From NCBI GenBank assembly GCA_959599615.1, contig CAUGKA010000003.1, positions 1 through 30,661 on the forward strand: a DNA stretch of 30,661 bases, in the 5' to 3' direction. A model generated the notes under the pieces. The model worked only from the letters and a program-made list of their open reading frames with translations, was not told where the DNA came from and ran no database searches. Position 1 is the first letter of the stretch, and the number at the start of each line of letters is the position of its first letter. The stretch comes from an uncultured Collinsella sp. GTDB taxonomy: Bacteria; Actinomycetota; Coriobacteriia; Coriobacteriales; Coriobacteriaceae. The position numbers and the translations under genes are program-made. Below are positions 16,626 through 24,852 of this stretch, one piece after another.

Positions 16626-18650
16626 CTACATCAAGTTGCAAACAGCCGCCGCGAAGGCAACGGGGTCCTCGGGGAGGATACCCTCGACCAGCAGGGCCTG
16701 ATCGTAGAGCAGGCCGGAGTACTGCTTGATCTTGTCGGCGTCGCCTGCCTTCTGGGCAGCGACAAGCTTGTCAAAGACCGGGTGCTTGGCGTTGAGCTCG
16801 AGCACGCGCTGGCTCTTGGGCATGCCGTCGGGCGCGCCCTCGGGCCCTTTCTGGAGCACCTTCTCCATCTCGAGCGAAAGCGGACCCTCGGTGGTAATGC
16901 ACGCGGGAGCATCGGTCAGGCGCGCAGAGACGGCAACCTTCTCGACCTTGTCGCCAAGCGCCTCCTTCATAGCGCTAAAGAGGTCCTCGTTCTCCTTGGT
17001 GGCGTCCTCGGCCTCTTTCTTCTCGTCCTCGGTCGCCAGGTCAAGATCGCCGGTCGCGACGTTCTTGAGCTCCAGATGACGATCCTCGACCTCGGGCTCG
17101 GCACCGTCGGCCACGGCCTTCTCGGCAGCCTCGCGGGCAGCGTCGTCCTCGTAGATCTTAGGCATATCGGCGGCAACGTACTCACGCATGGCCTGGAACG
17201 TGAACTCATCCACATCCTGCGTCAGCAGCAACACGTCATAGCCGCGATCGAGCACGCCCTTTACCACGGGCATCTTGGCCAAGCGCTCACGCGAGTCGCC
17301 GGCGGCGTAGTAGATTGCCTTCTGATCTTCGGGCATGCCCTTGGCATACTCGGCCAGGGTAATCATCTTCTGCTCCTTGGCAGACCAGAACAGCAGCAGG
17401 TCGGCAAGCTCATTGGCCTTCATGCCATAGCTCGAGTAGATGCCGTACTTAAGGCCGCGGCCAAAGTTCTCAAAGAACTTCTCGTAGGCCTCGCGATCGT
17501 TGTCACGCATATCCTCAAGGTCGGCGGTAATCTTCTTTTCCACACGCTTGGCGATGGCCTTGAGCTGACGGTTCTGCTGCAGCGTCTCGCGCGAGATGTT
17601 GAGCGACACGTCGGCGGAATCCACGACGCCGCGGACAAAGTTGTAGTAGTCGGGCAGCAGGTCGTCGCACTTCTCCATAATCAGAACGTTGGAGCTGTAG
17701 AGCGCCAGACCCTTCTCGTAATCCTTGCTGTACAGATCGAACGGCGCGCGGCCCGGCACAAACAGTAGAGCATCGTACTCGAGCGTGCCCTCGGCATGGA
17801 AGCTGATGGTGCGCGCGGGATCGTCAAAGTCGTGGAACGTGGACTTGTAGAACTCGTTGTAATCCTTCTGCTCAACGTCGGAGCTGCGCTTTTTCCAGAT
17901 CGGCGTCATGGAGTTGACGGTCTCGAGCTCCTGGTAGTCCTCGTACTCGGGCTTGTAATCATCCGGCGCGTCCTCGGGCTTGGGCTTTTGACGGCTCTTG
18001 GACACCATCATCTGGATCGGGTAGCGCACATAGTTGCTGTACTGCTGAATCAAGCTCTTGAGGCCCCACTCGGTCAGGAAGCGATCGTAGGTCTCGGCCT
18101 CGCCGTCGGCGTCGAGCTTCTCGTTCTCGCGCAGCGTCAGGATGACATCGGTACCGTGCTCGGCGCGATCGCCGTCCTCGATGGTGTAACCCTCAAGACC
18201 GTCAGAATCCCACACATGAGCGACGTCCTCGCCATAAGCACGGCTGACAACTTTCACGTGGCTGGCGACCATAAAGGCCGAGTAGAAGCCCACGCCAAAC
18301 TGGCCGATGATGTCGACATCCGAACCCTGCTGCTCGGCGTTCTCGGTCTTAAACTCCTCGGAGCCGGAATGCGCGATGGTGCCCAGATTGCGCTCGAGCT
18401 CCTCGGCGGTCATGCCGATACCGTTATCCGAGATGGTGATGGTGCGGGCGTCTTTATCAAAGGAGACGCGAATAGCCAGGTCGCCCTGGTCGAGCTTGAC
18501 GCTCGGGTCCTGCAGGCTCTTAAAGTTGAGCTTGTCGACGGCGTCGCTCGCGTTAGAGATAAGCTCGCGCAGGAAGATTTCCTTATTGGTGTAGATGGAG
18601 TTGATCATGAGGTCGAGCAGTTTTTTGCTCTCGGTCTTAAATTGACGCAT
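16626..18650 (-). CDS. htpG: Molecular chaperone HtpG (Hsp90)
   Basis: Cytosolic Hsp90 ATPase of 674 residues that remodels client proteins. The N-terminal GHKL nucleotide-binding domain shows ELISNASDAVDKL, DNGIGM and GQFGVGFYSAFMV; the middle domain has the client and ATP gamma-phosphate loop around NISRETLQQNRQLKAI; the dimerisation domain is at the C-terminus. There is no eukaryotic MEEVD tail. It is about 50 residues longer than the E. coli protein, mostly from an acidic Glu/Asp/Lys-rich stretch near residues 500-570. AAAGGA is six bases before the ATG. It is a single-gene unit with a promoter in the preceding intergenic region. Confidence 0.97.
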   Translation of the reverse strand: MRQFKTESKKLLDLMINSIYTNKEIFLRELISNASDAVDKLNFKSLQDPSVKLDQGDLAIRVSFDKDARTITISDNGIGMTAEELERNLGTIAHSGSEEFKTENAEQQGSDVDIIGQFGVGFYSAFMVASHVKVVSRAYGEDVAHVWDSDGLEGYTIEDGDRAEHGTDVILTLRENEKLDADGEAETYDRFLTEWGLKSLIQQYSNYVRYPIQMMVSKSRQKPKPEDAPDDYKPEYEDYQELETVNSMTPIWKKRSSDVEQKDYNEFYKSTFHDFDDPARTISFHAEGTLEYDALLFVPGRAPFDLYSKDYEKGLALYSSNVLIMEKCDDLLPDYYNFVRGVVDSADVSLNISRETLQQNRQLKAIAKRVEKKITADLEDMRDNDREAYEKFFENFGRGLKYGIYSSYGMKANELADLLLFWSAKEQKMITLAEYAKGMPEDQKAIYYAAGDSRERLAKMPVVKGVLDRGYDVLLLTQDVDEFTFQAMREYVAADMPKIYEDDAAREAAEKAVADGAEPEVEDRHLELKNVATGDLDLATEDEKKEAEDATKENEDLFSAMKEALGDKVEKVAVSARLTDAPACITTEGPLSLEMEKVLQKGPEGAPDGMPKSQRVLELNAKHPVFDKLVAAQKAGDADKIKQYSGLLYDQALLVEGILPEDPVAFAAAVCNLM

Positions 18651-18736
18651 GTGCAGTCCTTTCGCGCTACCCCCGTCCGCAAAAACGGCCCGGTTGCCCG
18701 AGCCGCATCGCAGACCTGCTATGTTCAGACTTAGAT

Positions 18737-18788
18737 TTTATAACCCATTAGCGCGCATATATACATACGGAATCGAAAAACTGTATGT
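18737..18788 (-). promoter_or_regulatory. htpG promoter with overlapping inverted repeat
   Basis: TATAAA at 18737-18742 is a good -10; 17 bases upstream TGTATA is a poor -35. The inverted repeat ACATAC-N14-GTATGT (18763-18788) covers that -35 and suggests repressor control. The sequence is not the CIRCE element of HrcA or the HAIR site of HspR, so the regulator is not one of those by motif. Leader length to the ATG would be about 80 bases. Confidence 0.45.
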
Positions 18789-18814
18789 CAGAACGCTCCG
18801 GTGCGCCAATTGCC

Positions 18815-18861
18815 AAGGAGTGTCCCCGACTGCCGGCAGGAAAGGAACGTCCCTATCTGCC
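18815..18861 (-). repeat. Two 20-nt direct repeats with GGGAC core (family C)
   Basis: On the minus strand GGCAGATAGGGACGTTCCTT and GGCAGTCGGGGACACTCCTT lie seven bases apart and agree at 15 of 20 positions. The first contains the stop codon of the acetyltransferase gene. The GGGACGTTC core resembles the inverted repeat at 16346-16397. Confidence 0.5.
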
Positions 18862-19353
18862 ATCTACGCGCTTGGCCATCCAAACATGGGGCTGGCCCTC
18901 GTCTTCGTAGTCCACCGGGGCAATCTGCGTGTAACCCGCCTTGGCATAGAGTGGTAGCACGTATTCCTGCGCGTGCAGCTTAATGAGCTTGGCGCCGGCA
19001 TCACGCGCGCACGTATCACTGGCCTCGACAATCTTGCTCGCCAAACCGCGACGGCGCATGCTCGGCAGCACGGCCACGCGCCCCATAATGTAGGTCTCCC
19101 CCGCCGCGACGCCTTCGTCCAAGTCGCACGCCGGCAAAACTGGGGCTTCGGCATCTGCCGCGTACTCCAGTTCCTCGGGAAACACGCGCGAGCAGCCGGC
19201 AAGCTCGCCGTCTACATAGAGTGTCACATGAATGCAGTTCGGATCCTCGTCGATAGCGTCGAACTCATTCTCGTAGCCCTGCTCGTCCATAAAAACGACG
19301 CGGCGCACCAACGCCGCGTCGTCAAAGCATCCCGTCTTAAGTTGGATATCCAT
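18853..19353 (-). CDS. GNAT family N-acetyltransferase
   Basis: A 166-residue acetyl-CoA-dependent acetyltransferase, similar in layout to ElaA-like GNAT proteins. The acetyl-CoA loop is visible as GRVAVLPSMRRRGLASKIV (about 92-110), followed by LIKLHAQEYVLPLYAKAGY, the usual C-terminal strand and helix. The start is set at ATG 19353 with GAAAGG six bases upstream; an in-frame earlier ATG adds six residues. It follows cpsB by 39 bases and may be read from the same transcript. Its target is unknown. Confidence 0.88.
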   Translation of the reverse strand: MDIQLKTGCFDDAALVRRVVFMDEQGYENEFDAIDEDPNCIHVTLYVDGELAGCSRVFPEELEYAADAEAPVLPACDLDEGVAAGETYIMGRVAVLPSMRRRGLASKIVEASDTCARDAGAKLIKLHAQEYVLPLYAKAGYTQIAPVDYEDEGQPHVWMAKRVDGR

Positions 19354-19392
19354 AGCTGCCCTTTCATTCAACGCGAACGTTAGGGACAGATT

Positions 19393-20043
19393 TTAGCGAA
19401 AATGAGCTCCGCGCACGCTAAACTTCGCGCGAGCCTTCGCCAGACAGTCGTAATGACCCACGTTATGGGCATCGCTCGCGATGAAGCTGTACAGGTTCTG
19501 ATCGAACAGGCGCTGTGCCGGCTTTTTCTCGCGACCAAAGCGACCGCCGGCAATAAAGTCCGCCGAAGCCTGCAGCTTGCAGCCCATATCGACCAGGCGC
19601 TCCGCCACGCTTACATCCTTTTGAACCGCACGATAGCGCTCAGGATGAGCGATAATCACCTGATAGCCACGGCACTGCAAATCGTAAATCGTGTTCTCGT
19701 ACTCTCTAAACGCATACGCATCGGCATGCGTCGAAAGCTCGAGCAGAAACTCGTTGGTCCCATCGAAATGCAAGTGATCCGCGGCATCGATACCAAGCTC
19801 AACGAGCTTTCGATGGTTGACCTCGAAGCCCATCTGGAGCGGAAAACCGTCAGCGTTATCGCGCAGCAGCTCAAAGGCATCCCACATCTTGTCGTAATCA
19901 AAATAGGGATCACGGCAGTGAGGAGTGCAAACGATTCTGGTTACACCGGCCCGCTTGGCAGCCTCGAGCATCGCCAAGCTCTCTTCGAGATCGGCGGCGC
20001 CGTCGTCTACACCCGGCAAGATATGGCAATGAATGTCACGCAT
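19393..20043 (-). CDS. cpsB: CpsB/CapC-type tyrosine-protein phosphatase (PHP domain)
   Basis: A 216-residue metal-dependent phosphatase that removes phosphate from the tyrosine tail of the CpsD kinase. The PHP motifs are clear: HCHILPGVDDGA at residues 4-15, CTPH near 40, EVNH near 74, AHPERY near 132 and ASDAHN near 190. It is slightly shorter than the usual 240-250. AAGG lies seven bases before the ATG, 17 bases after cpsD. With cpsC and cpsD it forms a complete phosphoregulatory module for polysaccharide export, in the order C-D-B. Confidence 0.93.
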   Translation of the reverse strand: MRDIHCHILPGVDDGAADLEESLAMLEAAKRAGVTRIVCTPHCRDPYFDYDKMWDAFELLRDNADGFPLQMGFEVNHRKLVELGIDAADHLHFDGTNEFLLELSTHADAYAFREYENTIYDLQCRGYQVIIAHPERYRAVQKDVSVAERLVDMGCKLQASADFIAGGRFGREKKPAQRLFDQNLYSFIASDAHNVGHYDCLAKARAKFSVRGAHFR

Positions 20044-20060
20044 AGGTCAGCCTTAATCAA

Positions 20061-20798
20061 CTAAACGTTTGCTCGGTTGGTGAAGATGCCCTTTTTGGAA
20101 GTGCCCTGATCGTCGGAGCCCTTCTTAACCTTCTTACCGTCCTTGGTGTAGTAAGAATAATAGTACTCGCTGGTCTCGGTCTCACAGTAATTCATGACGG
20201 TACCGATGAGCTTGACCTTTTCGGACTTCTTAAGCTGGCCGATAGCGTTGAGTGCCTCCTCGCGCTTGGTGAAGTCCTCGCGCACCACGAACAGCGTGCC
20301 GTCGGTCAAGCTGGCAATCTCGGCAGCATCGATGAAGGTGCCGACCGGAGGAGCATCGAAGATGACGTACTGGAACTTGGCGGACAGTGCCTTGACCAAC
20401 TTGGCAAAGCGATGGGAGACGATGATGTCGGCAGGATTGGGAATGTGCGGCTCGGCATCGAGGAAGTAGAAGTTCTTCTGACCCGTCTCGACAATTGCCT
20501 GGTCAATGGAGATCTGCTCGGAAAGGACCGCATAGAGTCCGCCGCGCGAACGAACGCCGAGCATATCGGAAAGGGACCTGCGGCGCATATCGGCCTCGAC
20601 CAGGAGCACGGACTTGCCGCTCGTGGCGATTGCCTGAGCAAGATTAATGGAAACCGTAGACTTGCCCTCGTTGGGAATCGAGGAGGTAACGGTGATGGTG
20701 CGAATGGGGTCGTCCACGCTCGCAAAGCGGATGTTGGCCAGAAGGGTCTTGGCGGCATTCTGCACAACGAGCTTATCGGTGTTCTTTGCCTTAGCCAT
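20061..20798 (-). CDS. cpsD: CpsD/CapB bacterial tyrosine kinase
   Basis: A 245-residue cytoplasmic BY-kinase that phosphorylates its own C-terminal tyrosines and works with the membrane protein CpsC. Seen: Walker A SIPNEGKSTVSINLA (about 40-54), Walker A' VLLVEADMRRRS, Walker B YVIFDAPPVGT, and a tyrosine cluster SEYYYSYYTKDGKK near 215-228. The last 20 residues are basic and Gly/Ser-rich. The ATG is two bases after the cpsC stop, with AAAGGTGG upstream, so the two are translated together. In Gram-positive bacteria the kinase and its activator are separate proteins, as here. Confidence 0.95.
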   Translation of the reverse strand: MAKAKNTDKLVVQNAAKTLLANIRFASVDDPIRTITVTSSIPNEGKSTVSINLAQAIATSGKSVLLVEADMRRRSLSDMLGVRSRGGLYAVLSEQISIDQAIVETGQKNFYFLDAEPHIPNPADIIVSHRFAKLVKALSAKFQYVIFDAPPVGTFIDAAEIASLTDGTLFVVREDFTKREEALNAIGQLKKSEKVKLIGTVMNYCETETSEYYYSYYTKDGKKVKKGSDDQGTSKKGIFTNRANV

Positions 20799-20800
20799 GC

Positions 20801-21457
20801 CTATTTACCACCTTTCATAGCCGGAATTCGGCCAACAACGGGAATACCCAGGAGCTCTTCTGCCTCTTCGGCACCGCGGATGCGGGTATTGAGCATGTCT
20901 GCCAAAACGACATAGGCAACTGCGATAAAGATACCGGCGAGGAACGCGACGGCAATATACAGCGTGCGCTTGGGGCCACTGGGGGCTTCGGGGGTCTTAG
21001 CCTCGTCGATAACGTTGATGCTCTGGGCAGCGCCGACGTTCTGAGCGACCGTACTCACCGAGCTGGCCATGGCCTTTGCGACCTCAGCCGTCTCCTTGGC
21101 ATCGGTGCCGGTAACCGAAAGCGTAATGACACGCGTGGTGGTCTCGGAGGAAACAGACACCTTGTAGTCATCCAGATCGGTGAGGCCCAGCTCTTTGGCG
21201 GCGCCGCTCTTAACGCTATCGCTATCAAGCAGCGTGGCGATATCGTTGGAAAGCATCTGGCTCGCCGAGAGATCGTTGTAGCTCATCTGACCGCTATCGT
21301 CGGTCTTGGCGAGAATGTACATGCTCGTCGTCGCGGTATAGGTGTTGTCCATAGCAACGAAGGACACGATGCCCATGGCGATCGCGCAGACCACCGGAAG
21401 GGTGATGACCAGCTTGAGGTGCTTCTTCAGCAGCTGGAACAGTTCGAGAAGGGTCAT
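20801..21457 (-). CDS. cpsC: Wzz-type chain-length determinant / kinase activator CpsC
   Basis: A 218-residue membrane protein with two helices (about 16-38 and 168-190) and a 125-residue extracellular domain between them. The second helix is preceded by the Pro-rich AKTPEAPSGPKRTLYIA typical of Wzz proteins, and the short cytoplasmic tail (DMLNTRIRGAEEAEELLGIPVVGRIP) is the part that activates the CpsD kinase in the family. It controls polysaccharide chain length and anchors the kinase. First gene of the cps set. No glycosyltransferase, flippase or polymerase gene is nearby. Confidence 0.93.
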   Translation of the reverse strand: MTLLELFQLLKKHLKLVITLPVVCAIAMGIVSFVAMDNTYTATTSMYILAKTDDSGQMSYNDLSASQMLSNDIATLLDSDSVKSGAAKELGLTDLDDYKVSVSSETTTRVITLSVTGTDAKETAEVAKAMASSVSTVAQNVGAAQSINVIDEAKTPEAPSGPKRTLYIAVAFLAGIFIAVAYVVLADMLNTRIRGAEEAEELLGIPVVGRIPAMKGGK

Positions 21458-21504
21458 GCAGCTTGCCTTTCATTTCCCCAGTTCGGATTGACAAAACTGT
21501 CCGT

Positions 21505-21533
21505 ATGTTATCGCATCTTTTTACCGAGACCAA
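21505..21533 (-). promoter_or_regulatory. Possible promoter of the cps genes
   Basis: TTGGTC at 21528-21533 and TAACAT at 21505-21510 are 17 bases apart on the minus strand, in an AT-rich stretch 48 bases before cpsC. Each hexamer matches consensus only partly, three and four of six. Confidence 0.35.
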
Positions 21534-21599
21534 ACTCTATACATAAGAAACAGGCTCTCCTGTAAAAATGTCGGAAGCAATCGTAAAATTGCACAACAA

Positions 21600-21626
21600 C
21601 GCCGCACCCGAAAGTCAAATGCGGCG
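21600..21626 (-). terminator. Hairpin after phoR, probable weak terminator
   Basis: CGCCGCA and TGCGGCG form a perfect 7-bp stem with a 13-base loop, 27 bases past the phoR stop. It is followed by TTGTTGTG rather than a clean U-run. Confidence 0.5.
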
Positions 21627-21652
21627 CCTGCATCAATATCTATGTTGTATCG

Positions 21653-23077
21653 CTATGCGAATGACTCGTCCTGCTGGATGGGAAACGTCACCGTAATGGT
21701 GGTTCCCACGCCCAACTCGCTCGACAGATCGAGCATGGCGTGATGATACAGGGCCGCATGCTTGACAATGGCAAGCCCCAGGCCGGTTCCGCCGCGTGCC
21801 TTGGACCTACTCTTGTCCACGCGATAGAACCGCTCGAATACCTTGCCCTGTTCTTCAGGCGCGATACCGATTCCCGTGTCGGCGACAGCGAGGAACGGAT
21901 GGCCTTCGTCGTTGGTGCCGCACTGCAACGTAACCGTACCGCCGGGTCGATTGTAGCGGATGGCGTTGCTTGCCAGATTGTAGATGAGCTCGTCAATCAA
22001 GCGCGACACGCCTTCGATGACCACAGGCTTGGTCTCATGACTTATCGTCACATTCGCCTGACGGGCGACCTGTTCAAGACGCTGCTCAACCGCGTAGATC
22101 GCACGCGAGAGCTCAATAGGCTCCGTGGACCCAATGGGCACCGCCTCGCCCTCAGTTGCACGCTCGGCCTCGTCCAAGTTAGACAGCGTAAGGATATCGT
22201 TGACAAGCGCTGCCAAGCGGCCCGCCTCACGATAGATGCGACCGCCAAAGTTGCGCAGGTCATCCTCGCCCTCAACCATGCCGTTTGCGATGAGCTCGGC
22301 ATAGCCCGAAATCGCCGTAAGCGGCGTCTTGAGCTCATGGGTGATATTCGCCGTGAACTCGCGGCGCATACGGTCGTTGTCCGCTAGCACCGCCATTTGG
22401 CGCTTGAGTTCCTGGCGCTGCGACTCGATACGCTCAAGCATGGGGACCATCTCGGCATAGGCGTGCTCATAGCTACGGCGTGGGTGATCCAAATCCACCT
22501 CTTGCAACGGCGCGATGATGGCACGGGACTCACGGCGCGCCATAAAAAACGAGAGTACTGCACCCGCTGCTGCGATAAGCAGCATCGGCGCCAGCATCGA
22601 CAGCAAAATCGCCGCAACGCCAGGCTGGGCCTGCGCCAAGCGAACGACCTGGCCGTTATCAAGGGTGACGGCGCGATACAGCATAATCTCGTCGAGTGTA
22701 GAGCTTGCGCGCTCCGCGGAACCCGAACCACTCTCAAAGGCCTCGATGACCTCGGGGCGATCGCCATGGTTGGGCAGTGTGGAAGGCGACGCCTCGTTGT
22801 CGTAGGCAACAGATCCGTCCTTATTGATCAGCGTGATACGAAGATCCTCGCGATCGAGGCTTCGCAAGAACGGAATGGGCTCCTGCTGCTCGTCGAGGGC
22901 AGCAGCAATGAGCTCGGTTTCCTGCGCCAGATTGGCACTCGTGGCATCCGCCAAAGTGTTTTGCACAAAGAACGCACCCAGCACCGTAAACGCCACGATA
23001 ACCGCCATGGCGCAGACAAAGATCGTCACAAAAACGCGGTGCGACAGCGTATGTTTTCCCTGGGGGGCGAAGACCAC
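21653..23077 (-). CDS. phoR: PhoR-like sensor histidine kinase
   Basis: A 474-residue membrane histidine kinase. Helix 1 is about 18-38, an extracellular domain follows, helix 2 is about 156-178, then a short linker, and the catalytic core. Seen: H-box FTANITHELKTPLTAISGYA, N-box ELIYNLASNAIRYN, G1 DTGIGI, F-box FERFYRVD, G2 GGTGLGLAIVKH. The start is a GTG at 23077, eight bases after GGAGGAG, which itself overlaps the phoP stop. With its partner regulator and pstB next door, it is most likely the phosphate-limitation sensor. Another OmpR-family signal is possible, but the linkage favours phosphate. Confidence 0.88.
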   Translation of the reverse strand: MVFAPQGKHTLSHRVFVTIFVCAMAVIVAFTVLGAFFVQNTLADATSANLAQETELIAAALDEQQEPIPFLRSLDREDLRITLINKDGSVAYDNEASPSTLPNHGDRPEVIEAFESGSGSAERASSTLDEIMLYRAVTLDNGQVVRLAQAQPGVAAILLSMLAPMLLIAAAGAVLSFFMARRESRAIIAPLQEVDLDHPRRSYEHAYAEMVPMLERIESQRQELKRQMAVLADNDRMRREFTANITHELKTPLTAISGYAELIANGMVEGEDDLRNFGGRIYREAGRLAALVNDILTLSNLDEAERATEGEAVPIGSTEPIELSRAIYAVEQRLEQVARQANVTISHETKPVVIEGVSRLIDELIYNLASNAIRYNRPGGTVTLQCGTNDEGHPFLAVADTGIGIAPEEQGKVFERFYRVDKSRSKARGGTGLGLAIVKHAALYHHAMLDLSSELGVGTTITVTFPIQQDESFA

Positions 23078-23080
23078 GGG

Positions 23081-23809
23081 TTACTCCTCCGATGCGGTGG
23101 CCGCGGTGTCGTCGCCTTCGGCACCATCACCGGCAGAAGGCTCGGCCAGGCGATAACCCACGCCGCGCACGGTCTCGATGGCGCTGGCATGCTCGCCCAG
23201 TTTTTGGCGAAGCGTCTGCACGTGCACGTCAACGGTGCGCGAACCGCCGTCGAAGTCCCAGCCCCACACGCTCTGCAGCAACGACTCGCGGGTAAAGACC
23301 ACGCCGGGCTTGCGCATGAGGTACTCGAGCAGGTCGAACTCGCGCAGGGTGAGCTTAAGCGGCTCGCCGGCAGCGGTCACCTCGCGATGGCTAGGCGAAA
23401 GCACGATGTCGCCCACGCTGAGCACATCGCTCGCCTGCTTGACCATGCCGCCGCGACGCAGCAGTGCGCGGCAGCGGCTCGCAAGCTCCATGAGCGAAAA
23501 CGGCTTAGTCAGGTAATCGTCGGCACCGCCATCGAGCGCCATCACCTTGTCGAGTTCGGTGTCCTTGGCGGTAAGCATCATGATGGGCACCGTCGCCGTC
23601 AGGCGATCGGCACGTAGGCGACGCATAATCGCCAAGCCATCGGTGTCGGGCAGCATGATATCGAGCAGCACAGCATCGGGCACCCGTCGCGCCACGGCAG
23701 CTTTAAACTCGCCATCACACGAAAAGCCCTCGGCCTCGATTCCCTGCTTGCGCAGCGCGTAGACTGTCAAATCCCTGATGTTGTCATCGTCCTCGACGTA
23801 ATAGATCAT
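23081..23809 (-). CDS. phoP: PhoP/PhoB-like response regulator
   Basis: A 242-residue OmpR-family transcription factor. The receiver domain has EDDD at 6-9, the phosphoacceptor Asp50 (LLDIMLP), a switch Thr in MLTAKD and the conserved Lys in LTKPF. The winged-helix domain (about 130-225) shows LTLREFDLLEYLM and SRTVDVHVQTLRQKL with VRGVGYRL. The MIYYVEDDDNIRDL opening resembles phosphate regulators of low-GC and coriobacterial species. It has a charged Asp/Glu/Ala tail of about 17 residues. It lies 64 bases after pstB and three bases before phoR. Confidence 0.9.
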   Translation of the reverse strand: MIYYVEDDDNIRDLTVYALRKQGIEAEGFSCDGEFKAAVARRVPDAVLLDIMLPDTDGLAIMRRLRADRLTATVPIMMLTAKDTELDKVMALDGGADDYLTKPFSLMELASRCRALLRRGGMVKQASDVLSVGDIVLSPSHREVTAAGEPLKLTLREFDLLEYLMRKPGVVFTRESLLQSVWGWDFDGGSRTVDVHVQTLRQKLGEHASAIETVRGVGYRLAEPSAGDGAEGDDTAATASEE

Positions 23810-23873
23810 GTTGAACCCCTTTGCGGCCGATATGACCGCATCTTAACCCTAAAGGCACCTGTAAAAGACAGCG

Positions 23874-24749
23874 TCAGCCAAAACGCCCCGTCAAATAATC
23901 CGCGGTGCGCGGATCGGACGGATTCTTGAAGAGTTGCGCGGTGGGCGCGTGCTCCACCAGCTCACCCAGCAAAAAGAACGCAACCGAATCGGAAATACGC
24001 GCGGCCTGCTGCATGTTGTGCGTCACGACCACCAGCGTGCAGGTCTCCTTGAGCTCGCAGGCCAACTGCTCCACCACCAACGTCGACACAGGGTCGAGTG
24101 CCGAAGTCGGCTCGTCCATCAGCAGAATGTCGGGCTGCACGGCAAGTGCGCGGGCGATGCACAGGCGCTGCTGCTGTCCACCCGAAAGACCCAGGCCCGA
24201 CTCTTTGAGCTTGTCCTTGACCTCGTCCCACAGGGCAGCGCGACGCAGGGAGTCCTCGACCAGCTCATCGAGCACGGCGCGGTCGCGCACACCCATACCG
24301 CGAGGACCGTAGGCGACGTTGTCGTAGATGCTCATGGGAAATGGGTTGGGGCGTTGGAACACCATGCCCACGCGCTGGCGCAAACGGCAGATGTCGCAAT
24401 CGCCCAGGATATCTTGACCACCGAGCGCAATCTTGCCCTCGATGCGGCAATCCTTGATGCCGTCGTTCATGCGGTTAAAGCAGCGCAGCAACGTGGACTT
24501 TCCGCAGCCCGAAGGCCCGATGAACGAGGTGATCTGCTTGTCGCGGATCTTGATATTCACGTCCTTGAGCGCATGGTGGTCGCCATAGAACAGGCCGAGG
24601 CCCTCGACGTCGATGCGCGTCGGCGAGGCGGCAAGATCCTCTGCCGTGGGGCGAGTCGCATCCCCAACCTCGCGCTCATGCGCGGCCTCGGCCTGCGCTT
24701 CCATGAGTTCTTCAAGCTCCGTGGGCTCCACAGCCGCAGCAGCCGTCAT
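23874..24749 (-). CDS. pstB: Phosphate ABC transporter ATP-binding protein PstB
   Basis: A 291-residue ATPase that powers phosphate uptake by the PstSCA complex. Seen: Walker A GPSGCGKST, RQRVGMVFQRPNPFPMSIYDNVAYG (the PstB-specific Q-loop region), signature LSGGQQQR, Walker B ILLMDEPTSALDP, the switch His in VVTHNMQQ, and the typical C-terminal TGRFG. The first 40 residues are an acidic Ala/Glu-rich extension not usual in PstB. The start is ATG 24749 with GGAGG eight bases before it. The genes for PstS, PstC, PstA and PhoU are absent on both sides, so this pstB is separated from its transporter. Confidence 0.95.
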   Translation of the reverse strand: MTAAAAVEPTELEELMEAQAEAAHEREVGDATRPTAEDLAASPTRIDVEGLGLFYGDHHALKDVNIKIRDKQITSFIGPSGCGKSTLLRCFNRMNDGIKDCRIEGKIALGGQDILGDCDICRLRQRVGMVFQRPNPFPMSIYDNVAYGPRGMGVRDRAVLDELVEDSLRRAALWDEVKDKLKESGLGLSGGQQQRLCIARALAVQPDILLMDEPTSALDPVSTLVVEQLACELKETCTLVVVTHNMQQAARISDSVAFFLLGELVEHAPTAQLFKNPSDPRTADYLTGRFG

Positions 24750-24804
24750 ACCGCACACCTCCATATCGATATCAATTCAGCAGTATCGATAGTAGGAATC
24801 GCGG

Positions 24805-24831
24805 CTCATACGCACGTGAGCACATTGTCAA
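24805..24831 (-). promoter_or_regulatory. Possible promoter upstream of pstB
   Basis: TTGACA, a full -35 match, lies at 24826-24831; TATGAG follows after 15 bases at 24805-24810, shorter than ideal. Four bases before the TTGACA is TTACAA, so a pair of TTnACA-like hexamers resembling Gram-positive PhoP sites can be read here, but the first differs from that consensus at two positions. Confidence 0.35.
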
Positions 24832-24852
24832 GTGTTTGTAAGGGCACGCTAG

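Noticed and set aside
23810..23873. A PhoP-binding site between pstB and phoP (CTGTCTTTTACAG)
   Set aside because: It is a short inverted repeat with only partial likeness to known Pho boxes, and nothing else supports it.
23869..23887. A match of 16 of 17 bases to the start of the family B element (GTCAGCCAAAACGCCCC)
   Set aside because: It encodes the invariant C-terminus (TGRFG) and stop of PstB, and the second block is missing, so chance is the better explanation.
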